Counted from the first letter of the stretch, positions 33,491-42,491 are shown. The stretch: DNA of 64,000 bases from Paenibacillus sp. FSL M7-0420 (GCF_038002345.1 NZ_JBBOCJ010000001.1:434001-498000); one strand, 5' to 3'. Numbers and translations are program-made. The notes: generated by a model not told the origin, from the sequence alone.

Positions 33491-34534
33491 ATGGATGAAA
33501 TTGTTTCCCTGGACACCTTTCACCCCTTCGACGGCATGACCAAAATGTTTCCTCATCATAATTTTCCATACTTTAGTTGCGACTACAATTTGTTATTAAC
33601 GCTTGCCAATTATTTCGAAAAAGATGAGCTGCCGATTTTGAATAATGTCATTAGTATTTATAGATTTAATGAACAAAAAATACAAACAAGAGGATATTTC
33701 AAGTTAGAGGTGTTGGATCTTGAGGAGGGAGATCAGATCCTTAAGGAAATGGGCATCTCTACTCGCAGAAAATCTCCGGCATTAGATACGTTACAAGATG
33801 AAATCATAAACTCTATTTCTAATGGTCATCCGATTTCCATTTTTATTGATTTATTTTATCAACGCGGGAGAGACTTCTACTATAACAAAAAACATGGACT
33901 GCATCCTGTTTTTATCTATGGCTTCAATCTTACGAACGGGGAAATATACACGGTTGATGATATTACAGAATACAGACAATATTCTCTGCCATTTTCAGAA
34001 TTTAAATTATCATGCCTGACATCGGAACACGTAAAGATGCCAGACTACTTTTGGGAATATGCACTAGTGTCCCCCGCGGATCATGAGATCTTGAACTATA
34101 AGAAGTCAGCACACACAAACATCCATAAATATGTGGAGAATATGTTCAGGTATCAACATGAAATCACGAATGGTCTGAATAATATACTGTTGTTGGCAGA
34201 ACATTTCGAGCTCATTCTAACCAATGAAACGATTATAGAAACACTAAGCAGTACTATTTATAGAAAATGTTCTGAGAAATACAGGTTAAATACCCTCTAT
34301 AAATACAACCTTGATCATATCAGTGCAAAGGATACGCTTGACCTGTTATTGGACCAAATTATTAATGACTGGAAGGCAGTAAGGTTCTATTCGAATAAAG
34401 CCATCGTGTCCCAAACGTTCACTGGGGAAGTCATAGATAAGTGCATGGGTTTATTTACAAAAATATATAATAATGAAGTGCATTTTCATCATCAATTTTA
34501 TTTAATGTTAGAGGCTGCAAGATTGAAAAGCTGA
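33491..34534 (+). CDS. BtrH-like/papain-fold family protein, second copy
   Basis: A 347-residue relative of the protein at 24043 with TATAGGAGAA upstream of the ATG. Here FPYFSCDYNLLLTLANYFEK near residue 30 has a Cys at the start of the first helix, and HPVFIYGFNLTNGEIYTVDD near 142 gives His and Asp. So a Cys-His-Asp triad is possible, while the first copy lacks the Cys. The gene is markedly AT-richer than the block 25228-33449. It ends the operon before a terminator. It may release or transfer the acyl group held on a carrier protein. Confidence 0.5.
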   Translation: MDEIVSLDTFHPFDGMTKMFPHHNFPYFSCDYNLLLTLANYFEKDELPILNNVISIYRFNEQKIQTRGYFKLEVLDLEEGDQILKEMGISTRRKSPALDTLQDEIINSISNGHPISIFIDLFYQRGRDFYYNKKHGLHPVFIYGFNLTNGEIYTVDDITEYRQYSLPFSEFKLSCLTSEHVKMPDYFWEYALVSPADHEILNYKKSAHTNIHKYVENMFRYQHEITNGLNNILLLAEHFELILTNETIIETLSSTIYRKCSEKYRLNTLYKYNLDHISAKDTLDLLLDQIINDWKAVRFYSNKAIVSQTFTGEVIDKCMGLFTKIYNNEVHFHHQFYLMLEAARLKS

Positions 34535-34574
34535 ACCAACAATGTGAGTCAGTTAACCGGGTAGAGTATCAGAT

Positions 34575-34610
34575 AGACCGCATACCTTTGCGAGAGGGGC
34601 GGTCTTTTTG
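34575..34610 (+). terminator. Terminator of the biosynthetic operon
   Basis: AGACCG pairs with CGGTCT and TTTTTG follows. The same loop sequence (CATACCTTTGC) recurs in the terminator at 39125. Between 34611 and 34749 nothing is recognised. Confidence 0.75.
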
Positions 34611-34749
34611 CTTTTGCCCTATATTCCATTCCCACACCATATTCTCCTTTTTTCTGGCAGCCTCAGCTGAGAAGTGTGTCTATTTTCGTAATATATTAAA
34701 ATCATTCGTGCATTTCCCGTATTTAGACTTTCCCTTCCAGTTGCTAATA

Positions 34750-34796
34750 TGAAAGCTGTTACAGCCTAATCATCCGCTTTCGTGAATGCGTTTACA
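34750..34796 (+). promoter_or_regulatory. Two cre-like sites before the xylanase
   Basis: TGAAAGCTGTTACA (34750-34763) and TGAATGCGTTTACA (34783-34796) each differ from the CcpA consensus TGWNANCGNTNWCA at one position. Their spacing is 33 bases, about three helical turns, so two bound CcpA dimers would face the same side. Confidence 0.5.
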
Positions 34797-34902
34797 AACA
34801 TTGTCTGCCATTAGGTTCAGAGGGAGGTGCGGGATTGACTGTCAAGCCAGACTTGGCGTAACCAAGGGTAAGAATCTCCATAAGAAAAGGAGTCAAACTT
34901 AG

Positions 34903-37900
34903 ATGAACAGTAGAAAATATGTAGTCAGCATCTCCCGCCTTCTCGTACTCATCATGTTGTTCTCCATCTTCACGTATACTCCCGTCCCGGCTGCTGCGGC
35001 TGGAGAGGAACCGTCCGTTGAACTGAGCGACCTCATTGCGCAAGCCGAAGCTCTAAAAACCGGCAATGCGGAGTTCCCGCTCCAAGTCAGCCAGTCTGTC
35101 TATGGTTCCGTCTACGGTTCTGATGTGAACCGGGCTTTGCCCTGGGTGCATGTAGACGAACTCCAAGCTCTTAATGATGCGCTTGAGCTTGCGCGTAATG
35201 CGAACACTCCGGCGGGCGAAGCTATTGCAACGCTGAAAGAAGCCATAATGAATTTCACTGCAAATATCAAATCAGACGGCTCTGATCCCTATTTCCGGCT
35301 TGATCCGGGTCCGGGTAAGGTTCCTGTAAAAGTTACCGCGCCTACGAATGCCTGGAAGGCAAGAACTCCGCTGGATAACCGTGTCCCGGCCGACTTTGCC
35401 GGTGGGACATTCAAGACGATCGCATATCCTTTTGCAGATGCCCAAGGGAAAGCGGAAGTGCTTCAGATTAATTACGCCCATAACGGCAAAAGCACCTTCG
35501 GCGGCATCAGTCTGGAATCCCCGTTGTCCCCTGCCGTCAATGTCACAGCGGGATCAACGATTGAATTCGATGTCTACTATCCGAAGAGTGCGCAAGGCAA
35601 ATTCATGAGATGGAGAGTCAGAAATGCCAGCGATAACCTCGACAGCTACCTCAGGGAATACCAGTACAACAACTTGAATCCTGACTGGGTGGGCAGCTAC
35701 AACGGCGAATCCTGGTTGAAGGCGCATCACAGTATTACCGCCTCAACGGGCAATTCCTCGAATTTCATTCTTGAGCTTCATGGGGAGAATGCCCGTCCTG
35801 AAGAAACCGGTATGCTGCTAGTCTCTAACATTGAGATTACCGCACCTGATCCGAAGGGTGTTGCGCTTCCGAGCGTAGTCAATAAGGAACACCAGAGTGT
35901 CGTAGCGCCTCTAAAGAGTCTTTACAATAAGCAGAATGGCCTGTTCATGGTCGGCGCGATCGGCACCGGACCCGTAAACGGAACCAGAGCCAATCACTAT
36001 GAGATCTTCGTTGACGGCAACAATCTGAAGGCCGATGGCACGCATCCCCGTGGTCCGGAATGGCTGAAGAATGTGAACGGCGAGGCCATGAACGGCGCAA
36101 CCACTGCCCCTGGACTAGCAGAATACAGCTTCCCGACTAACTCTTATCAGGCGATTAGGGATTCTGGAACTCCCGGACAGTACAAGTCGCACGGCCATGT
36201 TCTGGCATGGTACAACCAGGCTCCGGGATGGATGACACAGATTATTCCTGCGAACCTGTCCTCCGGGTATACCGGGGGGGCCGATTTCTACGGACTTGGC
36301 AATGGTGTCACAACCACGGTTAAGGTAGACAAAGAAATGGCGAGAAGAGTGCAGTTCAACCATACGATGTATGTGATGCGGCACTTCCTGACCACAGATA
36401 CGAAGTACGGCTCCAGCGAATCCCGTGGCGTCATTCCCTTCAATTCCTGGGATGTACTCAACGAAGAGGTACACGAGAGCCGCCACAGCGAGCTTATCCT
36501 TGAGGATCCGAACAGCTGGAGAACGAGCCTGAAGCATACCAACTGGCTTGTTGCCATGTCAGATGATGAGATTGGCGGCGACATCACCGATCATTACGTA
36601 TACCTGCTGTTCAAAAACGCGCACATCGCGGCCCCCAACGCCAAGATGGCGGAAGCTTACAAAGCCAATTACGCTAACCTTCCAGAGTACATGAAGCTGG
36701 ATGGACACGATACTAAAGGCAGCATTGACAGTTACATCGTTGACAATCCTCCGAAGCTGACCTACAACGATTACGGGGTTGCCACCCGCAGTAAAGCTAG
36801 AACCGTATACAACATGGTTCTCGAATTAAATACCGCATGGCGCTCTGATCCGCTGTATGACGGAAGACCCCTGATCGAAGATATCGGGATTCAGGGACAT
36901 GACGCGGTGGGTAAGACCCTTGCCAGTGACAACCAATATGCGATGGCCCTTTATGCCTCACTCGTTGACCGTGGTCTGTTGTCGGGTATTACCTACTCAG
37001 AGCTTGACCTTAAGGTGCCGACCGATGCTCCAGGAGGAGGCGCAACCGCTCCAGCAGTGCTTAATGTCAGACAGTCGGACGCCCTTGGTTATCAGTACGC
37101 ACTGCTCTACAAAATGTTTAACAAGTTCGCCCCGTATATTGATCACATCATCAGCTGGGGCGTAACCGGTTCCGGATGGCAGGGAAGCTATGTCCTGTTT
37201 GACGGTCAGAGTAATGCAAATGCCGGTTACTATGGTGCTATGAAGCCGGACCGGTTCATTCTGGGACATTCGTATCTGGATGATTACTTTGCAGGCGAAT
37301 ATCAGACTATTCAGAATAATAAAATCGACCTTGGCGATCTTGGAGTCTATACGCCTAATAGCGTGAATGCAGACCTCAGCAGCCTGACACTAAGTGCGGG
37401 AACACTCGAGCCTGTATTCAACGCAGCAACCACAGAATACGAGGTGTCCCTGAAGGATGCCGGCAGCATTACTGTGACAGCAGCAGCGGCAGACAGCAGG
37501 TCAACCCTTAAAGTGAACGATAAGGCGGTTACCAGCGGTACAGCTTCCGAAGCTATAGCGTTGACACCTGGCATCAAAACAGATATAAAGATTGAGGTCA
37601 CAGGGGCAGACGGCAGGGTCAAGACGTATACCCTGAAAGTCACCAACAGCAAGACGGAGACTCCGTCCACTCCGGAACCAGGAACACCAACGCCAACGCC
37701 AACACCTGAACCAGCAACACCTGCGCCTGCAACGTCTGCACCTGGTGGAACCTATTCAACGTCTGCACCTGTTGCATCTGCAACGCCTGCCCCTTCCGCT
37801 CCAGTGGTACAGGGTCAGACAATAACCATGCAGGCGACAGCGAACAATGGAACCGCAATGGTTAAGGTAGCAGATCTGGCACAAGCCAAGGAATTCATTG

Positions 37901-38946
37901 GGAAAAATGTGACGCTGGACATCCCTGCCGTGCAAGGAGTGAAATCATACTCGGTAGGCTTGCCTGCTGCAGCACTGACCGGCGGAACCAAGGATAACAA
38001 ACTGACCATTTCGACCGAATTCGGTCAGGTCGTTATTTCCGCTAATATGCTGACAGGCACACCTGAAAGCAGTGGCAAGGAAGTATCACTGGAGATTGGA
38101 AAAGGCGACAAGTCGGGGCTCCCGGCGGAAGTAAAGGCGGCTCTAGGCGATAGACCGATCATTCAGCTTAGCCTTAAGACGGACGGAAAAGAAACGGCCT
38201 GGAGCAATCCTGGTGCACCTGTAACCGTATCCGTGCCTTACCAGCCAACTGCGGATGAATTGAAGAATCCTGAAATGATCGTTATCCGGTACATTGACGG
38301 CAACGGAAAGGTTATGACCGTACCGAGCGGACGTTATGATTCCAAGACCGGTAAGGTAACCTTCACAACTACTCATCTCGGCGATTTCGCAGTAGCTTAT
38401 GTATCCAAGACATTCACAGATCTCGGAAAGGCAGCATGGGCGAAGAACGCGGTCGAAGTCCTTGCATCCAAGGATATTCTCAAGACTGAGGGCGGTGAAT
38501 TCCATCCGTCAACCGAGATCACCAGAGCAGATTTCCTGTACTCCCTCGTCAGGGCACTTGGCTTGACTGCGAAGGTCAATGGAAACTTCAGCGATGTACA
38601 GGAGAATGCTTACTACTATAATGAGATTGGAATGGCCAAAGCGCTTGGGATTACGAATGGCCTGGACAACGGCAGCTTCGGCAGCGCTCTTAAGATCACC
38701 AGACAAGACATGATGGTGTTGACCGAGAGAGCCCTGAAGCTGGAGAAGAAGCTGAATAGCCAGGGGACGGCTGCGGATCTGGAGAAATTCTCCGACAAGT
38801 CCAAGGTGGCTTCCTATGCGGTGAACAGCGTAGCCGCCATGGTCAAGGAAGGACTTATCCAAGGCAGCGGTAACAAGATCAATCCGGCTGGCAACACCAC
38901 TAGAGCAGAAGCTGCTGTATTCCTCTACAGGTTGTATAATAAGTAA
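34903..38946 (+). CDS. Cell-surface endo-1,4-beta-xylanase, GH10, with SLH domains
   Basis: A 1347-residue modular secreted enzyme. Signal peptide to about residue 33; a carbohydrate-binding-like beta domain near 130-310; GH10 catalytic domain near 325-815 with acid/base Glu521 in WDVLNEE and nucleophile Glu700 in TYSELDL. A cadherin-like beta-sandwich (NADLSSLTLSAGTLEPVFN) lies near 825-910, then a Thr/Pro linker (TPTPTPEPATPAPAT), a beta-rich spacer and three SLH repeats from about 1165 to the end (FTDLGKAAWAKNAVEVLAS, FSDVQENAYYYNEIGMAKAL, FSDKSKVASYAVNSVAAMV). AAAAGGAG precedes the ATG. It should degrade xylan while held on the cell wall. Confidence 0.9.
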   Translation: MNSRKYVVSISRLLVLIMLFSIFTYTPVPAAAAGEEPSVELSDLIAQAEALKTGNAEFPLQVSQSVYGSVYGSDVNRALPWVHVDELQALNDALELARNANTPAGEAIATLKEAIMNFTANIKSDGSDPYFRLDPGPGKVPVKVTAPTNAWKARTPLDNRVPADFAGGTFKTIAYPFADAQGKAEVLQINYAHNGKSTFGGISLESPLSPAVNVTAGSTIEFDVYYPKSAQGKFMRWRVRNASDNLDSYLREYQYNNLNPDWVGSYNGESWLKAHHSITASTGNSSNFILELHGENARPEETGMLLVSNIEITAPDPKGVALPSVVNKEHQSVVAPLKSLYNKQNGLFMVGAIGTGPVNGTRANHYEIFVDGNNLKADGTHPRGPEWLKNVNGEAMNGATTAPGLAEYSFPTNSYQAIRDSGTPGQYKSHGHVLAWYNQAPGWMTQIIPANLSSGYTGGADFYGLGNGVTTTVKVDKEMARRVQFNHTMYVMRHFLTTDTKYGSSESRGVIPFNSWDVLNEEVHESRHSELILEDPNSWRTSLKHTNWLVAMSDDEIGGDITDHYVYLLFKNAHIAAPNAKMAEAYKANYANLPEYMKLDGHDTKGSIDSYIVDNPPKLTYNDYGVATRSKARTVYNMVLELNTAWRSDPLYDGRPLIEDIGIQGHDAVGKTLASDNQYAMALYASLVDRGLLSGITYSELDLKVPTDAPGGGATAPAVLNVRQSDALGYQYALLYKMFNKFAPYIDHIISWGVTGSGWQGSYVLFDGQSNANAGYYGAMKPDRFILGHSYLDDYFAGEYQTIQNNKIDLGDLGVYTPNSVNADLSSLTLSAGTLEPVFNAATTEYEVSLKDAGSITVTAAAADSRSTLKVNDKAVTSGTASEAIALTPGIKTDIKIEVTGADGRVKTYTLKVTNSKTETPSTPEPGTPTPTPTPEPATPAPATSAPGGTYSTSAPVASATPAPSAPVVQGQTITMQATANNGTAMVKVADLAQAKEFIGKNVTLDIPAVQGVKSYSVGLPAAALTGGTKDNKLTISTEFGQVVISANMLTGTPESSGKEVSLEIGKGDKSGLPAEVKAALGDRPIIQLSLKTDGKETAWSNPGAPVTVSVPYQPTADELKNPEMIVIRYIDGNGKVMTVPSGRYDSKTGKVTFTTTHLGDFAVAYVSKTFTDLGKAAWAKNAVEVLASKDILKTEGGEFHPSTEITRADFLYSLVRALGLTAKVNGNFSDVQENAYYYNEIGMAKALGITNGLDNGSFGSALKITRQDMMVLTERALKLEKKLNSQGTAADLEKFSDKSKVASYAVNSVAAMVKEGLIQGSGNKINPAGNTTRAEAAVFLYRLYNK

Positions 38947-38963
38947 GAGATTCGCTACGTGAA

Positions 38964-39010
38964 AAGGTGTTAAAATTTGTTAACCACTGTTAACATGCGT
39001 TAACACCTGT
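38964..39010 (+). promoter_or_regulatory. Nested GTTAAC repeat operator
   Basis: AGGTGTTAA at 38965-38973 is the exact inverse of TTAACACCT at 39000-39008. Inside lie three GTTAAC palindromes spaced exactly ten bases apart, one of them overlapping the -35 TTAACA (38990-38995) of the antitoxin RNA promoter; the -10 TATAGT follows at 39013-39018 after 17 bases. Confidence 0.55.
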
Positions 39011-39023
39011 GGTATAGTATAAG

Positions 39024-39162
39024 CAGAACGGGCGTACAATGCTAAGAGAGCCGTGCTCCAACACGACTCTCTAGAGCAATAGCCGCTTTTAAGGGCGGTA
39101 GGCCTCAGGCAAATAGGATACGACAAATAGACCGCATACCTTTGCAGGGGGGCGGTCTATTT
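39024..39162 (+). ncRNA. Candidate antisense antitoxin RNA of a type I toxin-antitoxin pair
   Basis: A promoter (TTAACA-17-TATAGT) predicts a transcript of ~140 bases from about 39024 to the terminator at 39125-39162. It has no coding frame of note. A near-perfect stem AGAGAGCCGTG/CACGACTCTCT lies at 39045-39072. Its 3' end overlaps the 3' end of the convergent toxin message through the shared terminator, as in txpA/ratA-type loci. The RNA is predicted, not observed. Confidence 0.55.
39125..39162. terminator. Bidirectional terminator shared by toxin and antitoxin
   Basis: AAATAGACCG (39125-39134) and CGGTCTATTT (39153-39162) form a perfect ten-base stem with U-runs on both strands. Confidence 0.8.
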
Positions 39163-39237
39163 GTGTGTATTGGACAGCAGCGCTACGATAAGCAAACCAA
39201 AGGTTAGCATCAGCATGATTGCTTCAAACACTGTCAC
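39157..39237 (-). CDS. Small membrane toxin (holin-like, TxpA/BsrG-type)
   Basis: A 26-residue peptide, MTVFEAIMLMLTFGLLIVAL followed by LSNTHK, with GTG start at 39237 and GGGAGGG seven bases upstream. The pattern short acidic start, MLMLTFG, one membrane segment and a basic end is that of the putative holin-like toxins of type I systems. An extended -10 promoter (TGTTATACT, 39304-39312 on the minus strand) lies 65 bases before the start codon. The stop is inside the bidirectional terminator. Overproduction would be expected to depolarise the membrane; the antisense RNA on the other strand probably blocks this. Confidence 0.75.
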   Translation of the reverse strand: MTVFEAIMLMLTFGLLIVALLSNTHK

Positions 39238-39450
39238 AAGGCATCCCTCCCTTCTGAGAGAGGTAGCCGACCGGCCCTTTTAAGCCTATTCTATTGCTCA
39301 ATCAGTATAACATATCAAACGTTCTGTAATTACCTTATTTTGGAGATATTTTGACGTAAATACGTATTTACAATGTGTAAAGAGCAGCCCCCATTACGGG
39401 AGCTGCTCTTATTTACGCTTGTCCTTTCAGATAGCCATCAGAACGCAGGA

Positions 39451-40509
39451 TTACAGCTTCTCGATCAGCTCAGTATAATAGCCGTTGCCATTCCGCTTAT
39501 CCAGCTTCTCCGCTGTGGCGAGAGCCAGTTGCGTGAAGTACTTCGCAAGCGAAGCGACGTCTTCGGACTGGCGCTCACACGGGTGCCCGGCTGGAAGCTT
39601 GACCTGGAAGCGGATGGATTCTTCCGCCAGACGGCGGAACATTTTGGCGGAGTAGGCATTGAAGATCATCTGATCGGCCGGGTTCTCATGATCGAGTGAG
39701 GAGGCGATATATTCTTCGAAGACCTCCAGCGCTTTGATTGGATCGGTCAGGGTCAGGTAACCAATATGCTCTCCCTGATGATGCAGGAAGTCGCGGTTTC
39801 CTTTGACCAGCTTATAGCCTTTCTTCTGAAGCTTATCCGCTTCCGCTTGGCGGCCCAGCCGCAGGAGAGGGAACAGCACCTTCGTAATGGTCACATGCGG
39901 GACCTCACCGCAGGTCATCCGGCCCTTGAGAATCGGCTCGGCTGCCTTTACGGTTGCTTCGTCGTCTCCCTGCTTCGACAGGAACTCTACCAGCCCATGC
40001 TGCTCACAAGCCTCACAATCGCTCATCTCGTCCCGGTCCATGGTCTGGACAATCGCCCATTCGGCCTGTGAAGCGTCCAGCTCCCCGAAATCTTCGAGAA
40101 TATTCGCCCGGTAATAGTGATAGGTACGGCTGCTGTAGCCTTCGGCTTCGTAGCGGGTCTTCATATCCTCCAGCAGGTTCTCAATCTGAGTGCGGCTAAT
40201 ATCTGCAAAAGCAGTAATGCGGTCCAGCACCCACTTGTACGACCACATCAGACTGTAATCATCGAACCGGCCGGGGTTCTTGTCATACTGTCCCAGCTGC
40301 CACGAGAAGGCGACCAGCGCCTTCATCGGATACCCGTGGAAGCTGCCCAGCTCTACGATTTCGCTGCGGGCCTCATAGCCCTGGTCGATATCTCCTGCGG
40401 CGTCGGCCACCCGTACCGCCTGCTCCAGCAATTCCAGCTTGGCCTTGCCTCCCGGCAGGCCATAGGCTTCTTCCATCAAATCGTCGAAATCCATCTCGGT
40501 AAGGTTCAT
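39451..40509 (-). CDS. TPR-like helical repeat protein, hypothetical
   Basis: A 352-residue cytosolic protein made of helical pairs resembling TPR units (LELLEQAVRVADAAGDIDQG, IVQTMDRDEMSDCEACEQHG, EADKLQKKGYKLVKGNRD, DPIKALEVFEEYIASSLDHE). AGGAGGAG precedes the start. The start codon follows the stop of the HSP90-family gene directly, with no base between, so the two are co-translated. It may be a partner or client adaptor of that chaperone. I recognise no named family. Confidence 0.65.
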   Translation of the reverse strand: MNLTEMDFDDLMEEAYGLPGGKAKLELLEQAVRVADAAGDIDQGYEARSEIVELGSFHGYPMKALVAFSWQLGQYDKNPGRFDDYSLMWSYKWVLDRITAFADISRTQIENLLEDMKTRYEAEGYSSRTYHYYRANILEDFGELDASQAEWAIVQTMDRDEMSDCEACEQHGLVEFLSKQGDDEATVKAAEPILKGRMTCGEVPHVTITKVLFPLLRLGRQAEADKLQKKGYKLVKGNRDFLHHQGEHIGYLTLTDPIKALEVFEEYIASSLDHENPADQMIFNAYSAKMFRRLAEESIRFQVKLPAGHPCERQSEDVASLAKYFTQLALATAEKLDKRNGNGYYTELIEKL

Positions 40510-42348
40510 CTATTTCTCTCCTCCTGTGGCCTGATTGGCGGTCAATCCCCAATCAATAAATTGAATAATGCCCTGGTTCAGGAGCGCCATCTCCTGGCGG
40601 TTCATCGGATAATGTCCCATTAATAGCGCATTGCAGTACAGCATCTCGACAATGGAGGGCAGCGTGGCTTGATTCCCCTGATGGAATACCTTCTCAATGA
40701 CAGGGTTATTCAGGTTGAAGTAGAGTGTGGCGTATGCCGTCTCCTTAAGCGAAGCGCCCAGGCTGCCCAGCACGGAGGCCAGGGCATCGGTGCTCACTTC
40801 TTTGGTCGCTTCCATTACACGCCACTGGGCGGACTCCTCAGACAGCGTGTAGAGCACCGGAATCTCCTCAGGCTTGAAGCGGCGCAGCTGCACCTGGCAG
40901 CGGAATTTCTGCAGGACACTGTCTGCGAGTCTTACAGATTCATAGTAGTCCAGACGCTCTTGAGGGGTAATGTCTGTAAAGGATAACGATACCTCCTCCG
41001 GTAGCAGCCGTTCCGTCTGCACATCCGGGTCAATGAGCGGAAGCTGGGACAGCAGCTCGGCATCATAGATATACCCGCCGTTCACCACCAGCATGGATTG
41101 GGCCGAAGCCACGTGGGTAATCTGGCGGTATTCGTCCAGCGTGGCCGTGAAGTACAGAGGAGGCTGCTGCTTCAGCTCGCCAAGCGTCTTTCTGCCATAT
41201 GTGCTCTCAAACGGCAACCACTCGTGAATGATAGAATAGAAAGATGAATCTTCCACTGCCAGAGCCTTCATAGATAAGGCATGCAGTGAAATGATCGATT
41301 GCAGGCGGTCCGGGTCATACTCGGCCATCCGCATTAATTCCTGACGAATGGCATTCCCGAGCTCTTCCCGCACCTGCTCCAGCTGGGCATTCTCGTAGAA
41401 ATGCTCCCGGGAAGCAGTGGGCTGCAGCTCATCGGTCCAGATCATACATTTCACGAAGAACGCCCAGTCCGGCAGGATATTGCTGGCAGCTTCGGAGACC
41501 AGCATGTGCTTCAGGTATACCCGGTGATTGCGTTTGGCGTTCAGATTCACCGCATGCGGCAGAATGAAGGCGATGCCTCCCGTCCGGCCCGAGGCGGTGT
41601 GCAGGGGAATGAAATCGCGGAACGTCTCCCCCAGCACCTGCTTGCCGAAGGCCAGCACCTCGTCACGATGCTTCCGGGCCAGCTGCGGATCTTTGATCCA
41701 CGGCGGAGTCAGCGGGTTAATCAGACGGGTGTTGCGGTCCGACACCAGTTGGATAGGATAAGGCAGCAGAGCGCCGTAATGGAACAGCCCTTCCTGCAGA
41801 TTGCTTTCCTCGAAGTAAGCTTCAGAGCCTTCCTTACAACGCAAAAAAACCTTGGTGCCCGGAGCATGTTGCCCTTCGAGCTTGCGGATCGTATAAGTGC
41901 CGTCAGGCTTCCCGCGCCATTCCAGTGCAGGGCCGCCCTTGGCCGATTGGGTAACCATGACGATATCGTCACTCACCATGAAGCAGGACAACAGCCCGAT
42001 GCCAAACCGGCCGATAAAAGAGGTATTGGTGGAGAGGAAGTCCCCGCCCCGCTTGGAGGATTGTCCGATCATGGCCAGGAACTCATGAATCTCAGCCTCG
42101 TCTAACCCGATTCCGTTATCTTCGACCAATAAAGTCGCCCCGGTGGAAGTCCCGCTGACCTCGATATGAATCTTGCCCTCGTATCCTTCCGGCGAATAAG
42201 CCTGCCGTGCAGTAATTGCATCTATGCCGTTCTGGAGCAGCTCCCTTAAGAATACCTTGGGGCTGCTATACAAATGGTTAGACAAAATGTTGATCATACC
42301 GCTTAAATTCACCTGAAAGCGGTACGTATCCGGGTTTTGGTTCTCCAT
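40510..42348 (-). CDS. HSP90-family protein (HtpG-like)
   Basis: A 612-residue ATP-dependent chaperone. The GHKL ATP site is clear: FLRELLQNGIDAITARQ near 34, VEDNGIGLDEAEI near 76, IGRFGIGLLSCFMV near 112. The middle and C-terminal domains are less alike to HtpG, and this type is annotated as HSP90-like in Actinobacteria and Bacillales. It is transcribed with the TPR-like gene downstream. AGGAGAATT precedes the ATG. Whether it serves a specific partner is unknown. Confidence 0.85.
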   Translation of the reverse strand: MENQNPDTYRFQVNLSGMINILSNHLYSSPKVFLRELLQNGIDAITARQAYSPEGYEGKIHIEVSGTSTGATLLVEDNGIGLDEAEIHEFLAMIGQSSKRGGDFLSTNTSFIGRFGIGLLSCFMVSDDIVMVTQSAKGGPALEWRGKPDGTYTIRKLEGQHAPGTKVFLRCKEGSEAYFEESNLQEGLFHYGALLPYPIQLVSDRNTRLINPLTPPWIKDPQLARKHRDEVLAFGKQVLGETFRDFIPLHTASGRTGGIAFILPHAVNLNAKRNHRVYLKHMLVSEAASNILPDWAFFVKCMIWTDELQPTASREHFYENAQLEQVREELGNAIRQELMRMAEYDPDRLQSIISLHALSMKALAVEDSSFYSIIHEWLPFESTYGRKTLGELKQQPPLYFTATLDEYRQITHVASAQSMLVVNGGYIYDAELLSQLPLIDPDVQTERLLPEEVSLSFTDITPQERLDYYESVRLADSVLQKFRCQVQLRRFKPEEIPVLYTLSEESAQWRVMEATKEVSTDALASVLGSLGASLKETAYATLYFNLNNPVIEKVFHQGNQATLPSIVEMLYCNALLMGHYPMNRQEMALLNQGIIQFIDWGLTANQATGGEK

Positions 42349-42491
42349 CTTAATTCTCCTGTTCTGTAATCAATTGATATGTAGACAAACACAATTCTAG
42401 GTATTACCCAGAATCTTTATGATAAGAAACATATATTCCCAAACACTGGTATTAAAGCCGTCTCCAGCCTTCATTCGATTTCTTCGGAACA

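Noticed and set aside
22303..34534. A RiPP cluster, suggested by two radical SAM enzymes.
   Set aside because: No small precursor peptide or recognition domain is seen, the auxiliary cysteines are of the four-Cys twitch type, and two carrier proteins and an adenylating ligase point to carrier-bound chemistry.
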